A program made the translations under genes and the position numbers. From the NCBI GenBank assembly GCA_033283165.1, contig JAWMQL010000005.1, forward strand, positions 1 to 64,000: a DNA stretch of 64,000 nucleotides, in the 5' to 3' direction. This stretch comes from JAWMQL01 sp033283165. Lineage in GTDB: Bacteria; Pseudomonadota; Gammaproteobacteria; Pseudomonadales; Halieaceae. The notes under the pieces were generated by a model that was not told where the DNA came from, did not search any database, and worked only from the letters and a program-made list of their open reading frames with translations. Below are positions 17,926 through 27,887 of the stretch, one piece after another. Numbering within the stretch: position 1 is the stretch's first letter; each line of letters starts with the position of its first letter.

Positions 17926-19512
17926 TCACTCGATCAGGGCGCGCCCCGGGATGGCCTTTAGAAGCTGGCGGGTATAGTCTTCCCGGGGGTGGTTGAACAG
18001 GCTGTCTCCCGTACCCTGTTCCACAATTTGCCCCCGATAAAGCACGACGATGCGATCCGCAATCTGCCGTACCACCGCCAGGTCGTGGGACACAAACAGC
18101 ATGGTCAGGCCATACTCCCGCCCCAGTTGCAGCATCAGGTCAAGGATCTGCGCCTGGATAGTGACGTCCAGAGCCGATACCGGCTCATCCGCCACCACGA
18201 ACTCCGGGCGGGTCGCGAGGGCGCGGCCGATGGCAATGCGCTGGCGCTGTCCACCTGAGAACTCATGCGGGTACTTGCGCACGAAGGCTCGCGCCAGGCC
18301 CACGTCGTCCATCAGTTGCAACACGCCCTGAGTGACACTCTTGCGGCTTTCGATGCCATGTAACAGCAGGGGCTCTGCGAGGGTGTCAAACACCGTCATG
18401 CGCGGATTCAGCGAGGCGAAAGGATCCTGGAAGATGATCTGCATGCGCCGGCGCATGGTTTTCAGTGCCGTGCCCTCAAGCGCAGTGACATCGGTACCGT
18501 CGAACTCCACATCGCCACTGGTCACGGGTACCAGGCGCAGCAGGGAGCGGCCGATGGTGGACTTGCCGCTGCCGGATTCGCCCACCAGACCCAGCAGTTC
18601 ACCACGCCGGATGTCGAAACTGACGTCGTTGACCGCCTTCACGGTCTCGCCCTTGCCCGCGTCAAACCAGGTGCACAAATTGCGCACGCTAATCAGCGGT
18701 GCAACCTCCTGGTTCGCCGCGATCTTGTGGCTCCGGGGAATGGCGTCCAGCAGTTTGCGCGTGTAGGGATGGCCCGCGTGATGAAAAATTGCCTCACTAT
18801 TTCCCGCCTCCACGATCCTGCCCTGCTGCATCACGCAGATTTCGTCGGCGATGTCTGCAACCACGGCGAGATCATGACTGATGAAGATCACCCCGATATC
18901 CCGCTTGCGCTGGAGGTCGGCGATCAGCTGCAGGATTTGCGCCTGAATGGTCACGTCCAGTGCCGTGGTCGGCTCGTCAGCAATCAACAGCTTCGGCTCA
19001 TTGATCAGTGCCATCGCAATCATCACACGCTGGCGCATACCCCCGGAAAACTCATGCGGAAAACTGCGGATGGTACTGCCGGGATCGCGAATACCGACTT
19101 CACCGAGAAGTTCGATCGCCCGCTTGCGGGCCTGTGCCTTGCTGACCCCGCGATGATAGACCAGGGGCTCGATCAGCTGGTCGCCGATGGTCATGTAGGG
19201 ATTCAGGCAGGTCATGGGATCCTGGAAAATCATGGCGATGTCGCGCCCGCGGATCCTGCGCAGGCTGCGCTCGGACATCTGCAGCAGGTCCTCGCCGGCG
19301 AATAGCGCCTCGCCGCCGTCGATCCTGCCCGGCGGGCTCGGCACCAGGCCAAGCATGCTGTAGCAGGCTACCGACTTGCCGGAACCGGATTCGCCAATAA
19401 TCGCCGTGATCTTGCCGGTCTCCACCCTGAAGCTGATGCCGTCTACCGCCTTGTTGACCCCGTTGCGGGTCACAAAGCTGACTTCCAGGTTCTTTACTTC
19501 CAATAATGACAT
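17926..19512 (-). CDS. Fused peptide ABC transporter ATPase (OppD-OppF type)
   Basis: 528 residues with two complete ABC ATPase domains. Domain one has Walker A GESGSGKS, signature FSGGMRQR and Walker B LLIADEPTTALD. Domain two has GESGSGKS, FSGGQRQR and FVVADEPVSALD. A linker with the Opp-type RSHK...P segment joins them. The closest architecture is YejF/oligopeptide ATPases in which OppD and OppF are one chain. It energises the permeases encoded directly upstream (five-base gap). It is the last gene of the A-B-C-DF operon. Confidence 0.92.
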   Translation of the reverse strand: MSLLEVKNLEVSFVTRNGVNKAVDGISFRVETGKITAIIGESGSGKSVACYSMLGLVPSPPGRIDGGEALFAGEDLLQMSERSLRRIRGRDIAMIFQDPMTCLNPYMTIGDQLIEPLVYHRGVSKAQARKRAIELLGEVGIRDPGSTIRSFPHEFSGGMRQRVMIAMALINEPKLLIADEPTTALDVTIQAQILQLIADLQRKRDIGVIFISHDLAVVADIADEICVMQQGRIVEAGNSEAIFHHAGHPYTRKLLDAIPRSHKIAANQEVAPLISVRNLCTWFDAGKGETVKAVNDVSFDIRRGELLGLVGESGSGKSTIGRSLLRLVPVTSGDVEFDGTDVTALEGTALKTMRRRMQIIFQDPFASLNPRMTVFDTLAEPLLLHGIESRKSVTQGVLQLMDDVGLARAFVRKYPHEFSGGQRQRIAIGRALATRPEFVVADEPVSALDVTIQAQILDLMLQLGREYGLTMLFVSHDLAVVRQIADRIVVLYRGQIVEQGTGDSLFNHPREDYTRQLLKAIPGRALIE

Positions 19513-19517
19513 CGTGA

Positions 19518-20405
19518 TCAGTCCCTGGAACCGCGAACGTCGAGCGCATCGCGCAGGCCATCGCCGAGAAAATTGAGGCAGAAGAGGGTCAGGGACAGGG
19601 CGATGCCCGGGAAAATCAACAGCCAGGGATACTCCTCCATGGTCTCTGCGCCGTAGGAGATAAGCAGGCCCCAGGAAGTCTGCGGAGGCTGCACACCCAG
19701 ACCGAGGAAGCTCAAAAAAGCCTCGGTGAGCATCACGCTGGGTATGGTCAGGGTGGTATAGACGATGATCGGCCCCAGGGCGTTGGGCACGATATGCCGG
19801 CGGATAATCGCCGCGGGCGACAGGCCCAGGGAAATTGCCGCCTCAACGAATTCCTGCTGGCGCAGGGACTGCACCTGGCCGCGCATGATACGCGCCATGG
19901 TCAGCCACTCCACCGCCCCTATCGCCAGGAACAGCAGCAGCATATTGCGCCCGAAAACCACCATGAGCAGGATGATAAATATCATGAAAGGCAGGGCGTA
20001 GAGGATATCCACCAATCGCATCATAACCGCGTCGACGCGCCCGCCGGCATAGCCGGCTATTGCGCCCCAGGCGACGCCGATTAGCAGGGCCACTGCGGTG
20101 GCGATAAATCCAACCGCCAGGGATACGCGACCGCCATAGAGAATCTGGGTGAGGAGGTCGCGCCCGAAGATATCGGTCCCCAGCCAGTGGGCGGCCGAGG
20201 GCGGCGAGGCGCCCAGTTCCAGGTTCTGGGCATCATAGGTGTAGGGAGCAATCCAGGGCGTCAGCAGCGCCACAACGATGAACAGGCTGATCACCAACAG
20301 CCCGAAAACCGCGAGCCTGTTCTTGCGCAACCGGTGCCAGGCGTCCTTCCACAGGGAGGTGCCCTCCTCGGCCGCAGCAATATCTGTCAACACATCGGAT
20401 TTCAT
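19518..20405 (-). CDS. oppC: Peptide ABC transporter permease, OppC/DppC type
   Basis: 295-residue inner-membrane permease. It has the family N-terminal helix (NRLAVFGLLVISLFIVVALLTPW), the GTDIFGRDLLTQILYG segment and the cytoplasmic EAA loop (FVEAAISLGLSPAAIIRRHIVPN) that docks on the ATPase. The start at 20405 is chosen because its ATGA overlaps the oppB stop by four bases, a classical coupling; an upstream in-frame start lies inside oppB. Partner of OppB in a heterodimeric channel. Confidence 0.92.
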   Translation of the reverse strand: MKSDVLTDIAAAEEGTSLWKDAWHRLRKNRLAVFGLLVISLFIVVALLTPWIAPYTYDAQNLELGASPPSAAHWLGTDIFGRDLLTQILYGGRVSLAVGFIATAVALLIGVAWGAIAGYAGGRVDAVMMRLVDILYALPFMIFIILLMVVFGRNMLLLFLAIGAVEWLTMARIMRGQVQSLRQQEFVEAAISLGLSPAAIIRRHIVPNALGPIIVYTTLTIPSVMLTEAFLSFLGLGVQPPQTSWGLLISYGAETMEEYPWLLIFPGIALSLTLFCLNFLGDGLRDALDVRGSRD

Positions 20406-21337
20406 GCGCCCCCCGAGAACTGGTGGCGCAGGCGCGGATTCATCCACGCGGCGATAATGTCGGATAACAGGTTAAACAGTACGATCAGGATGGACAGGAA
20501 CACGGTCGTGCCGAGGATCATGGTGTAATCGCGATTGAACGCCGCCTGGACGTAAAACCGGCCCAGCCCGGGAATCTGAAAGATGGTTTCCACCACGAAT
20601 GAACCCGCCAGCAGCCCGGCAAACGCGGGGCCGAGAAAGGCCACCATGGGCAGTAGGCCGCCACGCAGGGAGTGGCGGGCGACCACCTGCCATTCGGGCA
20701 GGCCCTTGGCGCGCGCCGTGCGGATATAATCCTGGGACAGCACCTCCAGCATCCCGGCACGGGACAGCCGGGCGATATAGGCTGCGTAGGCGGCCCCCAG
20801 GGTCAGGCTGGGTAGCAGCTTGTCCCCAGGAAGATCGCCCCAGCCCGACACCGGCAGCCACTCCAGGTGGATGCCGAATACCAGCACCAGCAGCGGGCCC
20901 AGGAGAAAGGTTGGCATGCAGATACCGATCATCGCCGCGGTCATGGGAATATAATCCTGGGCCGAGTTCGGTTTCAGCGAAGCGATGATCCCGGCAAGAG
21001 CGCCGATGCCGATAGCGACAAGCAGCGCGTACAGCCCCAGCTCCGCGGTGACCGGGAACCCCGCCCCGATCAGCTCATTCACCGAGCGACCCGGGTACTT
21101 GAAGGAGGGCCCCATGTCGCCCCGGGCAAGGTCACCGAGGTAGGCAACATACTGGCTGAACAGGGGCTGGTCCAGACGGTACTGCTTCTCCAGTGCCGCC
21201 TTGACTTCCGGGATAACGGCTTTTTCCTCATCGAACGGTCCCCCGGGCGCCACTCGCACCAGGAAAAAAGTCACCGTAATCACGGTGAGGATCACCGGCA
21301 CGGCCTGCAGCAACCTGCCGCCGATAAATCGCCACAT
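20402..21337 (-). CDS. oppB: Peptide ABC transporter permease, OppB/DppB type
   Basis: 311 residues, six membrane helices. It starts with the typical RRLLQxxPxxxxVxxxxF pattern (GGRLLQAVPVILTVITVTFF), then RVAPGGPFD, and carries the EAA loop DYIRTARAKGLPEWQVVARHSLR. The DQPLFSQYVAYLGDLARGDMG segment is characteristic of OppB. Overlaps oppC by four bases and follows the binding-protein gene by 12 bases, so the four genes form one transcript. Confidence 0.92.
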   Translation of the reverse strand: MWRFIGGRLLQAVPVILTVITVTFFLVRVAPGGPFDEEKAVIPEVKAALEKQYRLDQPLFSQYVAYLGDLARGDMGPSFKYPGRSVNELIGAGFPVTAELGLYALLVAIGIGALAGIIASLKPNSAQDYIPMTAAMIGICMPTFLLGPLLVLVFGIHLEWLPVSGWGDLPGDKLLPSLTLGAAYAAYIARLSRAGMLEVLSQDYIRTARAKGLPEWQVVARHSLRGGLLPMVAFLGPAFAGLLAGSFVVETIFQIPGLGRFYVQAAFNRDYTMILGTTVFLSILIVLFNLLSDIIAAWMNPRLRHQFSGGA

Positions 21338-21349
21338 CAGTCGCGCACC

Positions 21350-23107
21350 TCAGGGAGTCATGGTTTGTGCTTGCCAGGCCGGGGCATAGGGGTCCAGCAC
21401 AACATACTTGAAATTGAACGCCCTGGCGGCATTGCCGGGCAACCCCTCGGTGCTGGTCTGGACCAGCCGCTTCGACTTGTAGGAATAGATCGGGATCAGG
21501 GGCGCCTCATCGAGCAAAATCTGTTCCGCCTCGCGGTACAGCGCCATGATTCTGGCGGGACTGAGATTGGAGCGGATGTCGTGATTGATGATCTCATCGA
21601 AACGTGCATTGGAGAAGCCGACGCGATTGGTGTGACCGTCCGTGATCAGACGGTCGAGCATGGATCCCGGATAGGTGTTCCCAATCCAGCCCATGCGCGC
21701 AATATCGTAGTTCTCCTGGTCGAGGGTATCGAGATACACCTTCCACTCCTGGTTCACGATCTCGATATCCAGGTTCAACTCCCGCTTCCACATTTGCTGC
21801 ACGGCGACTGCCACCGAGCGGTGGTTCTCGCTGGTATTGTAGGTGAGGGTGACGTCCGGGAAGCCCTCCCCGTCAGGATAGCCGGCCGCCGCCAGCAGCT
21901 CACGAGCGCCTGCCGGGTCGTAGGGCAGCCCCCTGGCGTGCTCGTAGTCAGGCATGCCCAATGGCACGTAGTTATTGGAGGGAAGCACCGTGTCCTTTAA
22001 CACCGAGCCGGCGATCGCATCCCGGTCTATCGCCATGGACAGGGCGTGACGCACCCTGACATCGTCCAGCGGGGGGCGCCGGGTATTGATCATGTAGTAA
22101 TAGACGGTCATCACCGGCGTCTCGATCAGCGGTGATTCCGACTGGGCGCGATAGAACGGTATCCGGCTGTTGGGAACATCCGTGGTCGCATGCAGCTGGC
22201 CACTGCGGAACATCTTTTCCTCGGTGGCGGCGCTCTCGATTGGCCGGAACACAATCTTTTCCACGTGTACCCTGTCCCTGTCCCAGTAGTAGGGATTTCG
22301 CTTCACGGTAACGTAACGCTGCATCTTCCAGTCATCCAGGACAAAAGATCCATTGCCGACGAAGCTGCCAGGGCGCGTCCATCCCGTATACCGCTCGGTC
22401 ATACCGCCATGAGCCTCGATGGTCGCGCGATGCACCGGCGCGTTATAGATATAGCTGAGTTTTTGCAGCACGAACGGGTCGGGATATTCCAGGTCTACCT
22501 GCAGGGTGTGCGCATCCAGCGCCTTCACGCCTACGGCCCCGGGATCATCGATGGCGCCGGTATTGTACGCCTCAGCATTCCTGACCGAATAGAGCTGGTC
22601 CGCGAGCTGGTTGCCAGTGCGGGGATTGAGCGCACGATGCCAGGACCAGACGAAGTCCTCCGCGGTCAGGGGATCGCCGTTCGACCAGCGCGCTTCCGGG
22701 TGGAGATAAAACGTCAGGGTCGTGCCATCGGGGCTGAGCTCCCAACGCTCCGCGACGCCCGGCTTGATCTCCAGGGTGTAGGGATCCTGGATAACCAGTC
22801 CCTCGAACAGGGACCGCGCCAGGGTCGCCTCGGGAGATCCGGTCAGCACATGCGGGTCAATGGACTGTGGCTCGGTGCCGTTGCCGAAATAGAGGATGGC
22901 GTCGCGGTTGCCGCTCTCGACGTAGGAATCCTGGGAACAGCCGATGGCGACTGTGAGGAAGGCCGCCAGCAGGCAGACAGCGTACAGGTGCCAGCGCCCC
23001 GTTGGGGCAACATCCCTGTTGGGCGGATACTCCTGGGGGTTGATCGGCGGTTCCTCCCGCGGCTCACCGGTACTTGATGGGTATGGGCTTAGGGCCTTCA
23101 GTTCCAA
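21350..23107 (-). CDS. oppA: Peptide ABC transporter substrate-binding lipoprotein, OppA type
   Basis: 585 residues, family SBP_bac_5. After the lipobox (LTVAIGC, near residue 57) come FGNGTEPQSIDPHVLTG, the LFEGLVI segment and RHALSMAIDRDAI, all standard for OppA. It captures peptides outside the membrane and passes them to OppBC. The unusual point is the N-terminus: the only in-frame start in reach is TTG at 23107, leaving about 40 polar, proline-rich residues before the signal helix. Either the signal peptide has a long leader or a non-standard start codon is used; GGGAGGA about 50-60 bases in could serve an ATC codon. First gene of the transporter operon. Confidence 0.9.
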   Translation of the reverse strand: MELKALSPYPSSTGEPREEPPINPQEYPPNRDVAPTGRWHLYAVCLLAAFLTVAIGCSQDSYVESGNRDAILYFGNGTEPQSIDPHVLTGSPEATLARSLFEGLVIQDPYTLEIKPGVAERWELSPDGTTLTFYLHPEARWSNGDPLTAEDFVWSWHRALNPRTGNQLADQLYSVRNAEAYNTGAIDDPGAVGVKALDAHTLQVDLEYPDPFVLQKLSYIYNAPVHRATIEAHGGMTERYTGWTRPGSFVGNGSFVLDDWKMQRYVTVKRNPYYWDRDRVHVEKIVFRPIESAATEEKMFRSGQLHATTDVPNSRIPFYRAQSESPLIETPVMTVYYYMINTRRPPLDDVRVRHALSMAIDRDAIAGSVLKDTVLPSNNYVPLGMPDYEHARGLPYDPAGARELLAAAGYPDGEGFPDVTLTYNTSENHRSVAVAVQQMWKRELNLDIEIVNQEWKVYLDTLDQENYDIARMGWIGNTYPGSMLDRLITDGHTNRVGFSNARFDEIINHDIRSNLSPARIMALYREAEQILLDEAPLIPIYSYKSKRLVQTSTEGLPGNAARAFNFKYVVLDPYAPAWQAQTMTP

Positions 23108-23287
23108 CGCCGTAAACCTGCTCGTCCGGCATCCTGGGTGACAGGAATTCGCCGGTTACTGACCAGAGTATACACTGGGAACCGAAGGAGGAAAGGGCCG
23201 ATTTCGGCCTCGGCGGATGTCTCCTGAACGCCTTGTAAAACCTTAAGCGGCCGATATCCGCGGACCGGGCGGGGAGTGTCTACTTTG

Positions 23288-25102
23288 CTATTTACGTGCC
23301 ATGGCGAAATATAGTGCGTCCAACAGGTCATGCGCTGCCCCGGGCGCCTCTCCACTAAAAGAGATCAACGAGGGCAGGCCTTTATCTTGCCGGACGCCAG
23401 TTTTCCTTTCATAGATTGTAATGTCATCCTTGATGGTGGCGAGGACATCAATTCCTGCAAGGGTTTCTGGGTCAATCGCGGTCGGATCATCGGACAGGAT
23501 CACAAAATCAGCGCGCTTACCGACCTCGATGGAACCCTTCTCATCCTCTTCAAAATGCTGCCAGGCAGGCCATATCGTCATCGCCTTCAGCGCGGTCATC
23601 ACATCCACTCGTTGATCCGGCCCCAGGATTTTTCCTGACCGCGTGCGGCGCGTGACGGTAGCGGACAAAACACGCATGCTATCTGGAAAGGCTACCGGCG
23701 CATCGTGGTGCGTCCCGAACATCATGTCGCGTATCACCAGCCAGCCCGTGGGAGAGATGTTCTTTGAGTTCTCGGGTCCCACGGTATGCTCGCGGTGCCA
23801 GTCGCCCCAATAGAAAGTGTGCATCGGGAACAAGGACGGGAATACACCCAGCCGCTTGTAGCTGTCCACCTGGTCTTCGCGCAGGAACTGGCCGTGGATC
23901 AGCACCGGTCGATTACCAGGGTCGCCGTATTCTTCCTGCGCTTCCTGCAAGGCAGCTATCAGCATATCGGACGCGCCTTCGCCATTCGCATGCACGATAA
24001 CCTGGAACCCGTTCTCATAGCACCAGTTCACTGCCGCCTGAACCTGCTCCTGCGTAACGGCGGCATATCCCGCATAGTCCGGTGGGTAGTCGCCCACCGG
24101 ATCGTAGTAGGGGCGGTCGCGCAACGCGGTGAATCCCTGGGGTGAACCATCGATCGTCAGTTTGCAGCCGCCTACCCGGGAGTGGCCCTTGTAGGTCTGC
24201 GAGACGTTCGCCTTGATGTAATCCTTGTCCTCAAGTACATCAGGGAAAGCAACGATATCGATATGCAGGTCTCCCTCCGCATCCAATCTCCTGGTCGCCT
24301 CAACGATGGCGGCGGAGGATCGACCATCTTGCGCGGTTGTGTAGCCGAAACTCGCCCAGAGCTCGCTGCCGGCGCGGGTGAACTCAAGCAGGCCTTTTTC
24401 CCCGAGGCCCGAGAGATTTTTTATAAGCACAGGGAAAAACGCATATTCTTCGAGGACCCCGTTCGGAAGGCCATCGGGACCGCGCTGGATGACGCCGCCC
24501 GGTGGATCTTCTGAAGAGGCATCGATTCCCGCCAGTTCCAGCGCCTTCGAATTCGCCACGCCCAGGTGGCCGGACTGATGTACGACAATAATCGGAACAT
24601 CTTGCGACACTGCGTCGAGGTCATTCCGTGTCGGGTGCCGTAGCTCGGCGAGTTGGGCGTTGTCATACCCGAACCCCACGATGACGCTGACTTTATCTAC
24701 CACTGCTGCATTGTCTTTGGCCCACCTGGAGAGCGTGTCCTGCAGGCTCGCAATGTCTGTCACCTCTCCATCCGGCGGCGCCAGCAGGTTCGCAGATAAG
24801 GCCTGCAATCCGCCCAGGACAACATGTCCGTGGCTGTCTACAAAGCCCGGCAACATCGTCCGTTCCTCGAGGTCAAACAAGTCCGTTGTCTCACCGCGCA
24901 GCGACATCACGTCGGAACCCTTACCCACGGCGATTATACGACCGCCTTTTACTGCGACGGCCTCAGCCCGGGGGTTCGCATCATCGATCGTAAGGATCGG
25001 GCCGCCGCTGTAGATCGTATCGGCAATTTCCTTGCCCAGGACCGCCGCGGCCGTAATGAGGCAGGCAATGAATACTGTCGGAAACATTATCAAGCGAGAC
25101 AC
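23288..25102 (-). CDS. Exported amidohydrolase, YtcJ-like (amidohydrolase family 3)
   Basis: About 604 residues. It has a signal peptide (LIMFPTVFIACLITAAAVLG), then the short beta-sandwich start (TIYSGGPILTIDD), the metal-binding PGFVDSHGHV motif and later GFQVIVHANGEGA and IHGQFL, giving the metal-ligand pattern of the group. The C-terminus has the closing EVGKRADFVILSDDP. Such enzymes hydrolyse amides, carbamates or ureas; the substrate is unknown. The GTG at 25102 has AGGGGA six bases before it; a GTG at 25129 is the alternative. It lies 180 bases upstream of the oligopeptide importer on the same strand, so uptake of its products is possible. Confidence 0.85.
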   Translation of the reverse strand: MSRLIMFPTVFIACLITAAAVLGKEIADTIYSGGPILTIDDANPRAEAVAVKGGRIIAVGKGSDVMSLRGETTDLFDLEERTMLPGFVDSHGHVVLGGLQALSANLLAPPDGEVTDIASLQDTLSRWAKDNAAVVDKVSVIVGFGYDNAQLAELRHPTRNDLDAVSQDVPIIVVHQSGHLGVANSKALELAGIDASSEDPPGGVIQRGPDGLPNGVLEEYAFFPVLIKNLSGLGEKGLLEFTRAGSELWASFGYTTAQDGRSSAAIVEATRRLDAEGDLHIDIVAFPDVLEDKDYIKANVSQTYKGHSRVGGCKLTIDGSPQGFTALRDRPYYDPVGDYPPDYAGYAAVTQEQVQAAVNWCYENGFQVIVHANGEGASDMLIAALQEAQEEYGDPGNRPVLIHGQFLREDQVDSYKRLGVFPSLFPMHTFYWGDWHREHTVGPENSKNISPTGWLVIRDMMFGTHHDAPVAFPDSMRVLSATVTRRTRSGKILGPDQRVDVMTALKAMTIWPAWQHFEEDEKGSIEVGKRADFVILSDDPTAIDPETLAGIDVLATIKDDITIYERKTGVRQDKGLPSLISFSGEAPGAAHDLLDALYFAMARK

Positions 25103-25286
25103 ACGGAGTCCCCTTTGTTGTAGTGACACCCCAAAACTCTAGCGGGTTTTGATGATGGCGCCAGGAATCACAGGATGAAATTTCCCAAGGTGTGCCGGTT
25201 GCATAGCAAACAGGCGTTGCCAATTCCGGTTTACCCAAGTTGCAAGCTATTTCTCAGTAACTAGACTGGAAAGAGGGACTTCAATT

Positions 25287-26684
25287 TTGCAGGCTTTCGG
25301 CACATGGGAGGCGAGCTTGAAACCGAAACAACGCGAATCAGTTGATGTACCTGAGAATCCTCCATCCCAGGATTCCAGCGGACAAGTACAGGTAAATCGC
25401 TCACAGCCGGGTCCCAGCAGGTCAGGTATGTTTTCTGCCAGGGTTACCTGGATTGATCGTTATTTGGTGCGAACAATGCTCGATGTGGTCGGCAACCCAC
25501 CTGTGAGCATCAGCCTGTGGGACGGCGTGGAAGTGACTCCGCCCTGTGACGAGCCCGATGGGATTCTGACCTACCTGGATCGCGGCGCCCTGCTCAAGTC
25601 GATCATCAATCCCGAGCTGTACTGGGGCGACCTCTACTGCAGTGGGCGCGTTTTGTTCGAGGGCGACCTGGCGCGCTTCATGGCGACGATCTACCTGGGT
25701 ATCCGGGGCAAGGAAAAAGCCGGACCGCTGCGGTCCCTGGTGAAATGGTTGGGGCACCGAAGAATCTACAACACGGAGCAAAAGGCGCGGGAGAACATCT
25801 TTCACCACTACGATATCGGTAACGATTTTTACCGGCTATGGCTGGATAACGAGGTCATGCAGTACACCTGCGCCTACTTTGCAAGGCCGGACATGACGCT
25901 GGAAGAAGCCCAGGTTGCCAAGCTCCACCACGTGTGCCGAAAGCTCCAGTTGCGGCCCGGCGATTACGTGATCGAGGCTGGTTGCGGCTGGGGCGGGCTG
26001 GCGCTGTTTATGGCGAAGCACTACGGGGTGAGGGTTCGGGCATACAACATATCCAGGGAACAGGTCCAGTTCGCCCGCCAACGAGCGAAGGCCGAGGGCC
26101 TGGATGATCGCGTAGAGTATATCCTCGACGATTACCGTAACGTCGAAGGCCAGTACGATGTGTTTGTCTCTATCGGCATGCTGGAACACGTCGGTGTCAG
26201 TCACTATGAAGAGCTGGGCGCACTGATCCGCCGCACGCTAAAAATTGATGGGCGTGGCCTGATACATTCCATCGGCCGCCTGAGGGAGGGTCCGATGAAC
26301 GCCTGGATAGAGCGCCGCATTTTTCCCGGTGCCCAGCCGCCGGCGCTGAGCCAACTCATGCGGATCTTCGAACCCAACGAGCTGGTGGTCAATGACGTGG
26401 AAAATCTCAGGTTGCACTACGCGCGGACCCTCGAGTGCTGGGAGCAGCGATTCAATGCCCGGCGCGAAACCATCCAGGCCATGATGGACGAGGAGTTCGT
26501 GAAAGCCTGGGGCCTGTATCTGAGCGGGTCCATTGCCGCGTTCAGTTCGAGTTCACTGCAGTTGTTCCAGGTGCTGTTCACTCACGCGCTGAATAACGAC
26601 CTGCCACCATCCAGGGAGTATATGTACCGGGAGCACACCCCGGCTGCTGGACGCCTGTCGATCGTGCCACCACGAGCAGAGTAG
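25287..26684 (+). CDS. Cyclopropane-fatty-acyl-phospholipid synthase family methyltransferase
   Basis: Up to 465 residues, SAM-dependent. Motifs line up with E. coli Cfa: NDFYRLWLD, YTCAYF (catalytic-type cysteine), VIEAGCGWGGLALFMAKHYG for SAM, SIGMLEHVG (conserved glutamate) and HSIGR (conserved His/Ile). It adds a methylene or methyl group to unsaturated acyl chains of membrane lipids. The start is uncertain: TTG at 25287, TTG at 25317 (after GGGAGG) and ATG at 25428 are all possible. The flavoprotein gene follows after three bases, so the pair is one operon. Confidence 0.87.
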   Translation: MQAFGTWEASLKPKQRESVDVPENPPSQDSSGQVQVNRSQPGPSRSGMFSARVTWIDRYLVRTMLDVVGNPPVSISLWDGVEVTPPCDEPDGILTYLDRGALLKSIINPELYWGDLYCSGRVLFEGDLARFMATIYLGIRGKEKAGPLRSLVKWLGHRRIYNTEQKARENIFHHYDIGNDFYRLWLDNEVMQYTCAYFARPDMTLEEAQVAKLHHVCRKLQLRPGDYVIEAGCGWGGLALFMAKHYGVRVRAYNISREQVQFARQRAKAEGLDDRVEYILDDYRNVEGQYDVFVSIGMLEHVGVSHYEELGALIRRTLKIDGRGLIHSIGRLREGPMNAWIERRIFPGAQPPALSQLMRIFEPNELVVNDVENLRLHYARTLECWEQRFNARRETIQAMMDEEFVKAWGLYLSGSIAAFSSSSLQLFQVLFTHALNNDLPPSREYMYREHTPAAGRLSIVPPRAE

Positions 26685-26687
26685 GCG

Positions 26688-27887
26688 ATGCAGACCTTCG
26701 ATGTGCTGGTCGTAGGCGGTGGTCCCGCCGGATCAAGCCTGGCCTGGGCGCTTAGAGGGTCGGGATTGAAGATCGGCATCCTCGACAAGCAGGCATTTCC
26801 TCGCGACAAGGTGTGCGCGGGCTGGGTTACACCCGAGGTGCTGCGCCTGCTGGACATCGACCTGGACGACTATGGACGTAACAAGGTGCTGCAGCCAATC
26901 CACGGCTTCAACGTCAGCATGCTTGGAGATCGCCAGGTAACGTCGTCCTTTTCCGGAGACCCGGTGAGCTTTGGCATCCGTCGCATTGAATTTGACCACT
27001 ATCTGCTGCAGCGCTGTGGCGCGGAACGGATGCTGGATGAGTCTCTGAGGACAATGGTGAAACGGAATGAAGGCTGGTGCATCAACGACAGAATCCAGGC
27101 GAGGATGGTCGTCGGCGCGGGCGGACACAATTGCCCGGTGGCGCGCGCCACCGGCTCCAGGTCCGGCGGCGAGCTCGCCGTAGTGGCGCAGGAGGCAGAG
27201 ATCGAGTTGAACCCGGGGCAACTGGCGCGATGCCCGGTCAGGGAGGACGTACCGGAACTGTTTTTCACACCCGACCTGAAAGGCTATGGCTGGGTATTTC
27301 GCAAGGGGAATTTCCTGAATGTCGGCCTGGGTCGGGAGGACAAGGACAGGCTGCCTGGCCACGTAAAAGCCTTCAGGGCATTCCTGGAGGACGAATGCAA
27401 GATTCCGCCCGGATTGATTCCCCGTTTCGACGGCCATGCCTACCTGCTGTACAACCACGCGCAGCGTGAACTGCAGTCTGATCGCGTCCTCCTGATCGGC
27501 GATGCAGCCGGTCTCGCCCACCCCCAGAGCGGTGAGGGCATCCGTCCTGCGGTAGAGTCGGCCCTGATAGCAGCCCGTGTGATACGCGATGCGGCCGGAG
27601 ACTACAGTCCGGAGCACCTACAGGTCTACCGAGAGCTGATCGAGGCCCGGTTTGGAGAACGCCGGGCGGAACCCGGTTTTCTGGAAAGATTGCCACTACC
27701 GATCAAACAGATATTCGCGAAACGCCTCATGCGAACCCGGTGGTTTACCCGTGATGTCGTTATCCGAAAATGGTTCCTGCAGGCTCACCAGACCCCGCTG
27801 CAACCTATTCAAAGCCAGGCAGGCGTGGGCCACCATTCCGGGAATAATCACGAAAACGCGCATCAACCCGGAATGGAGAGCCGTTAG
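26688..27887 (+). CDS. Geranylgeranyl reductase-type FAD-dependent oxidoreductase
   Basis: 399-residue flavoprotein of the group 2 hydroxylase/GGR fold. The FAD site is VVGGGPAGSSLAWAL (residues 8-22), followed by RDKVCAGWVTP, which matches the family's DKxCGG segment. The second flavin motif is RVLLIGDAAGLAHPQSGEGI. GGR-like enzymes reduce or oxidise isolated double bonds of isoprenoid or fatty chains. Directly downstream of a Cfa-type methyltransferase (three-base spacer), it may reduce or desaturate a methylated lipid intermediate. That is inference from gene order. Confidence 0.82.
   Translation: MQTFDVLVVGGGPAGSSLAWALRGSGLKIGILDKQAFPRDKVCAGWVTPEVLRLLDIDLDDYGRNKVLQPIHGFNVSMLGDRQVTSSFSGDPVSFGIRRIEFDHYLLQRCGAERMLDESLRTMVKRNEGWCINDRIQARMVVGAGGHNCPVARATGSRSGGELAVVAQEAEIELNPGQLARCPVREDVPELFFTPDLKGYGWVFRKGNFLNVGLGREDKDRLPGHVKAFRAFLEDECKIPPGLIPRFDGHAYLLYNHAQRELQSDRVLLIGDAAGLAHPQSGEGIRPAVESALIAARVIRDAAGDYSPEHLQVYRELIEARFGERRAEPGFLERLPLPIKQIFAKRLMRTRWFTRDVVIRKWFLQAHQTPLQPIQSQAGVGHHSGNNHENAHQPGMESR

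Noticed and set aside
20867..22000. Plus-strand frame of 377 codons across oppB/oppA
   Set aside because: Antisense to two unmistakable transporter genes; low-complexity His/Arg-rich translation.
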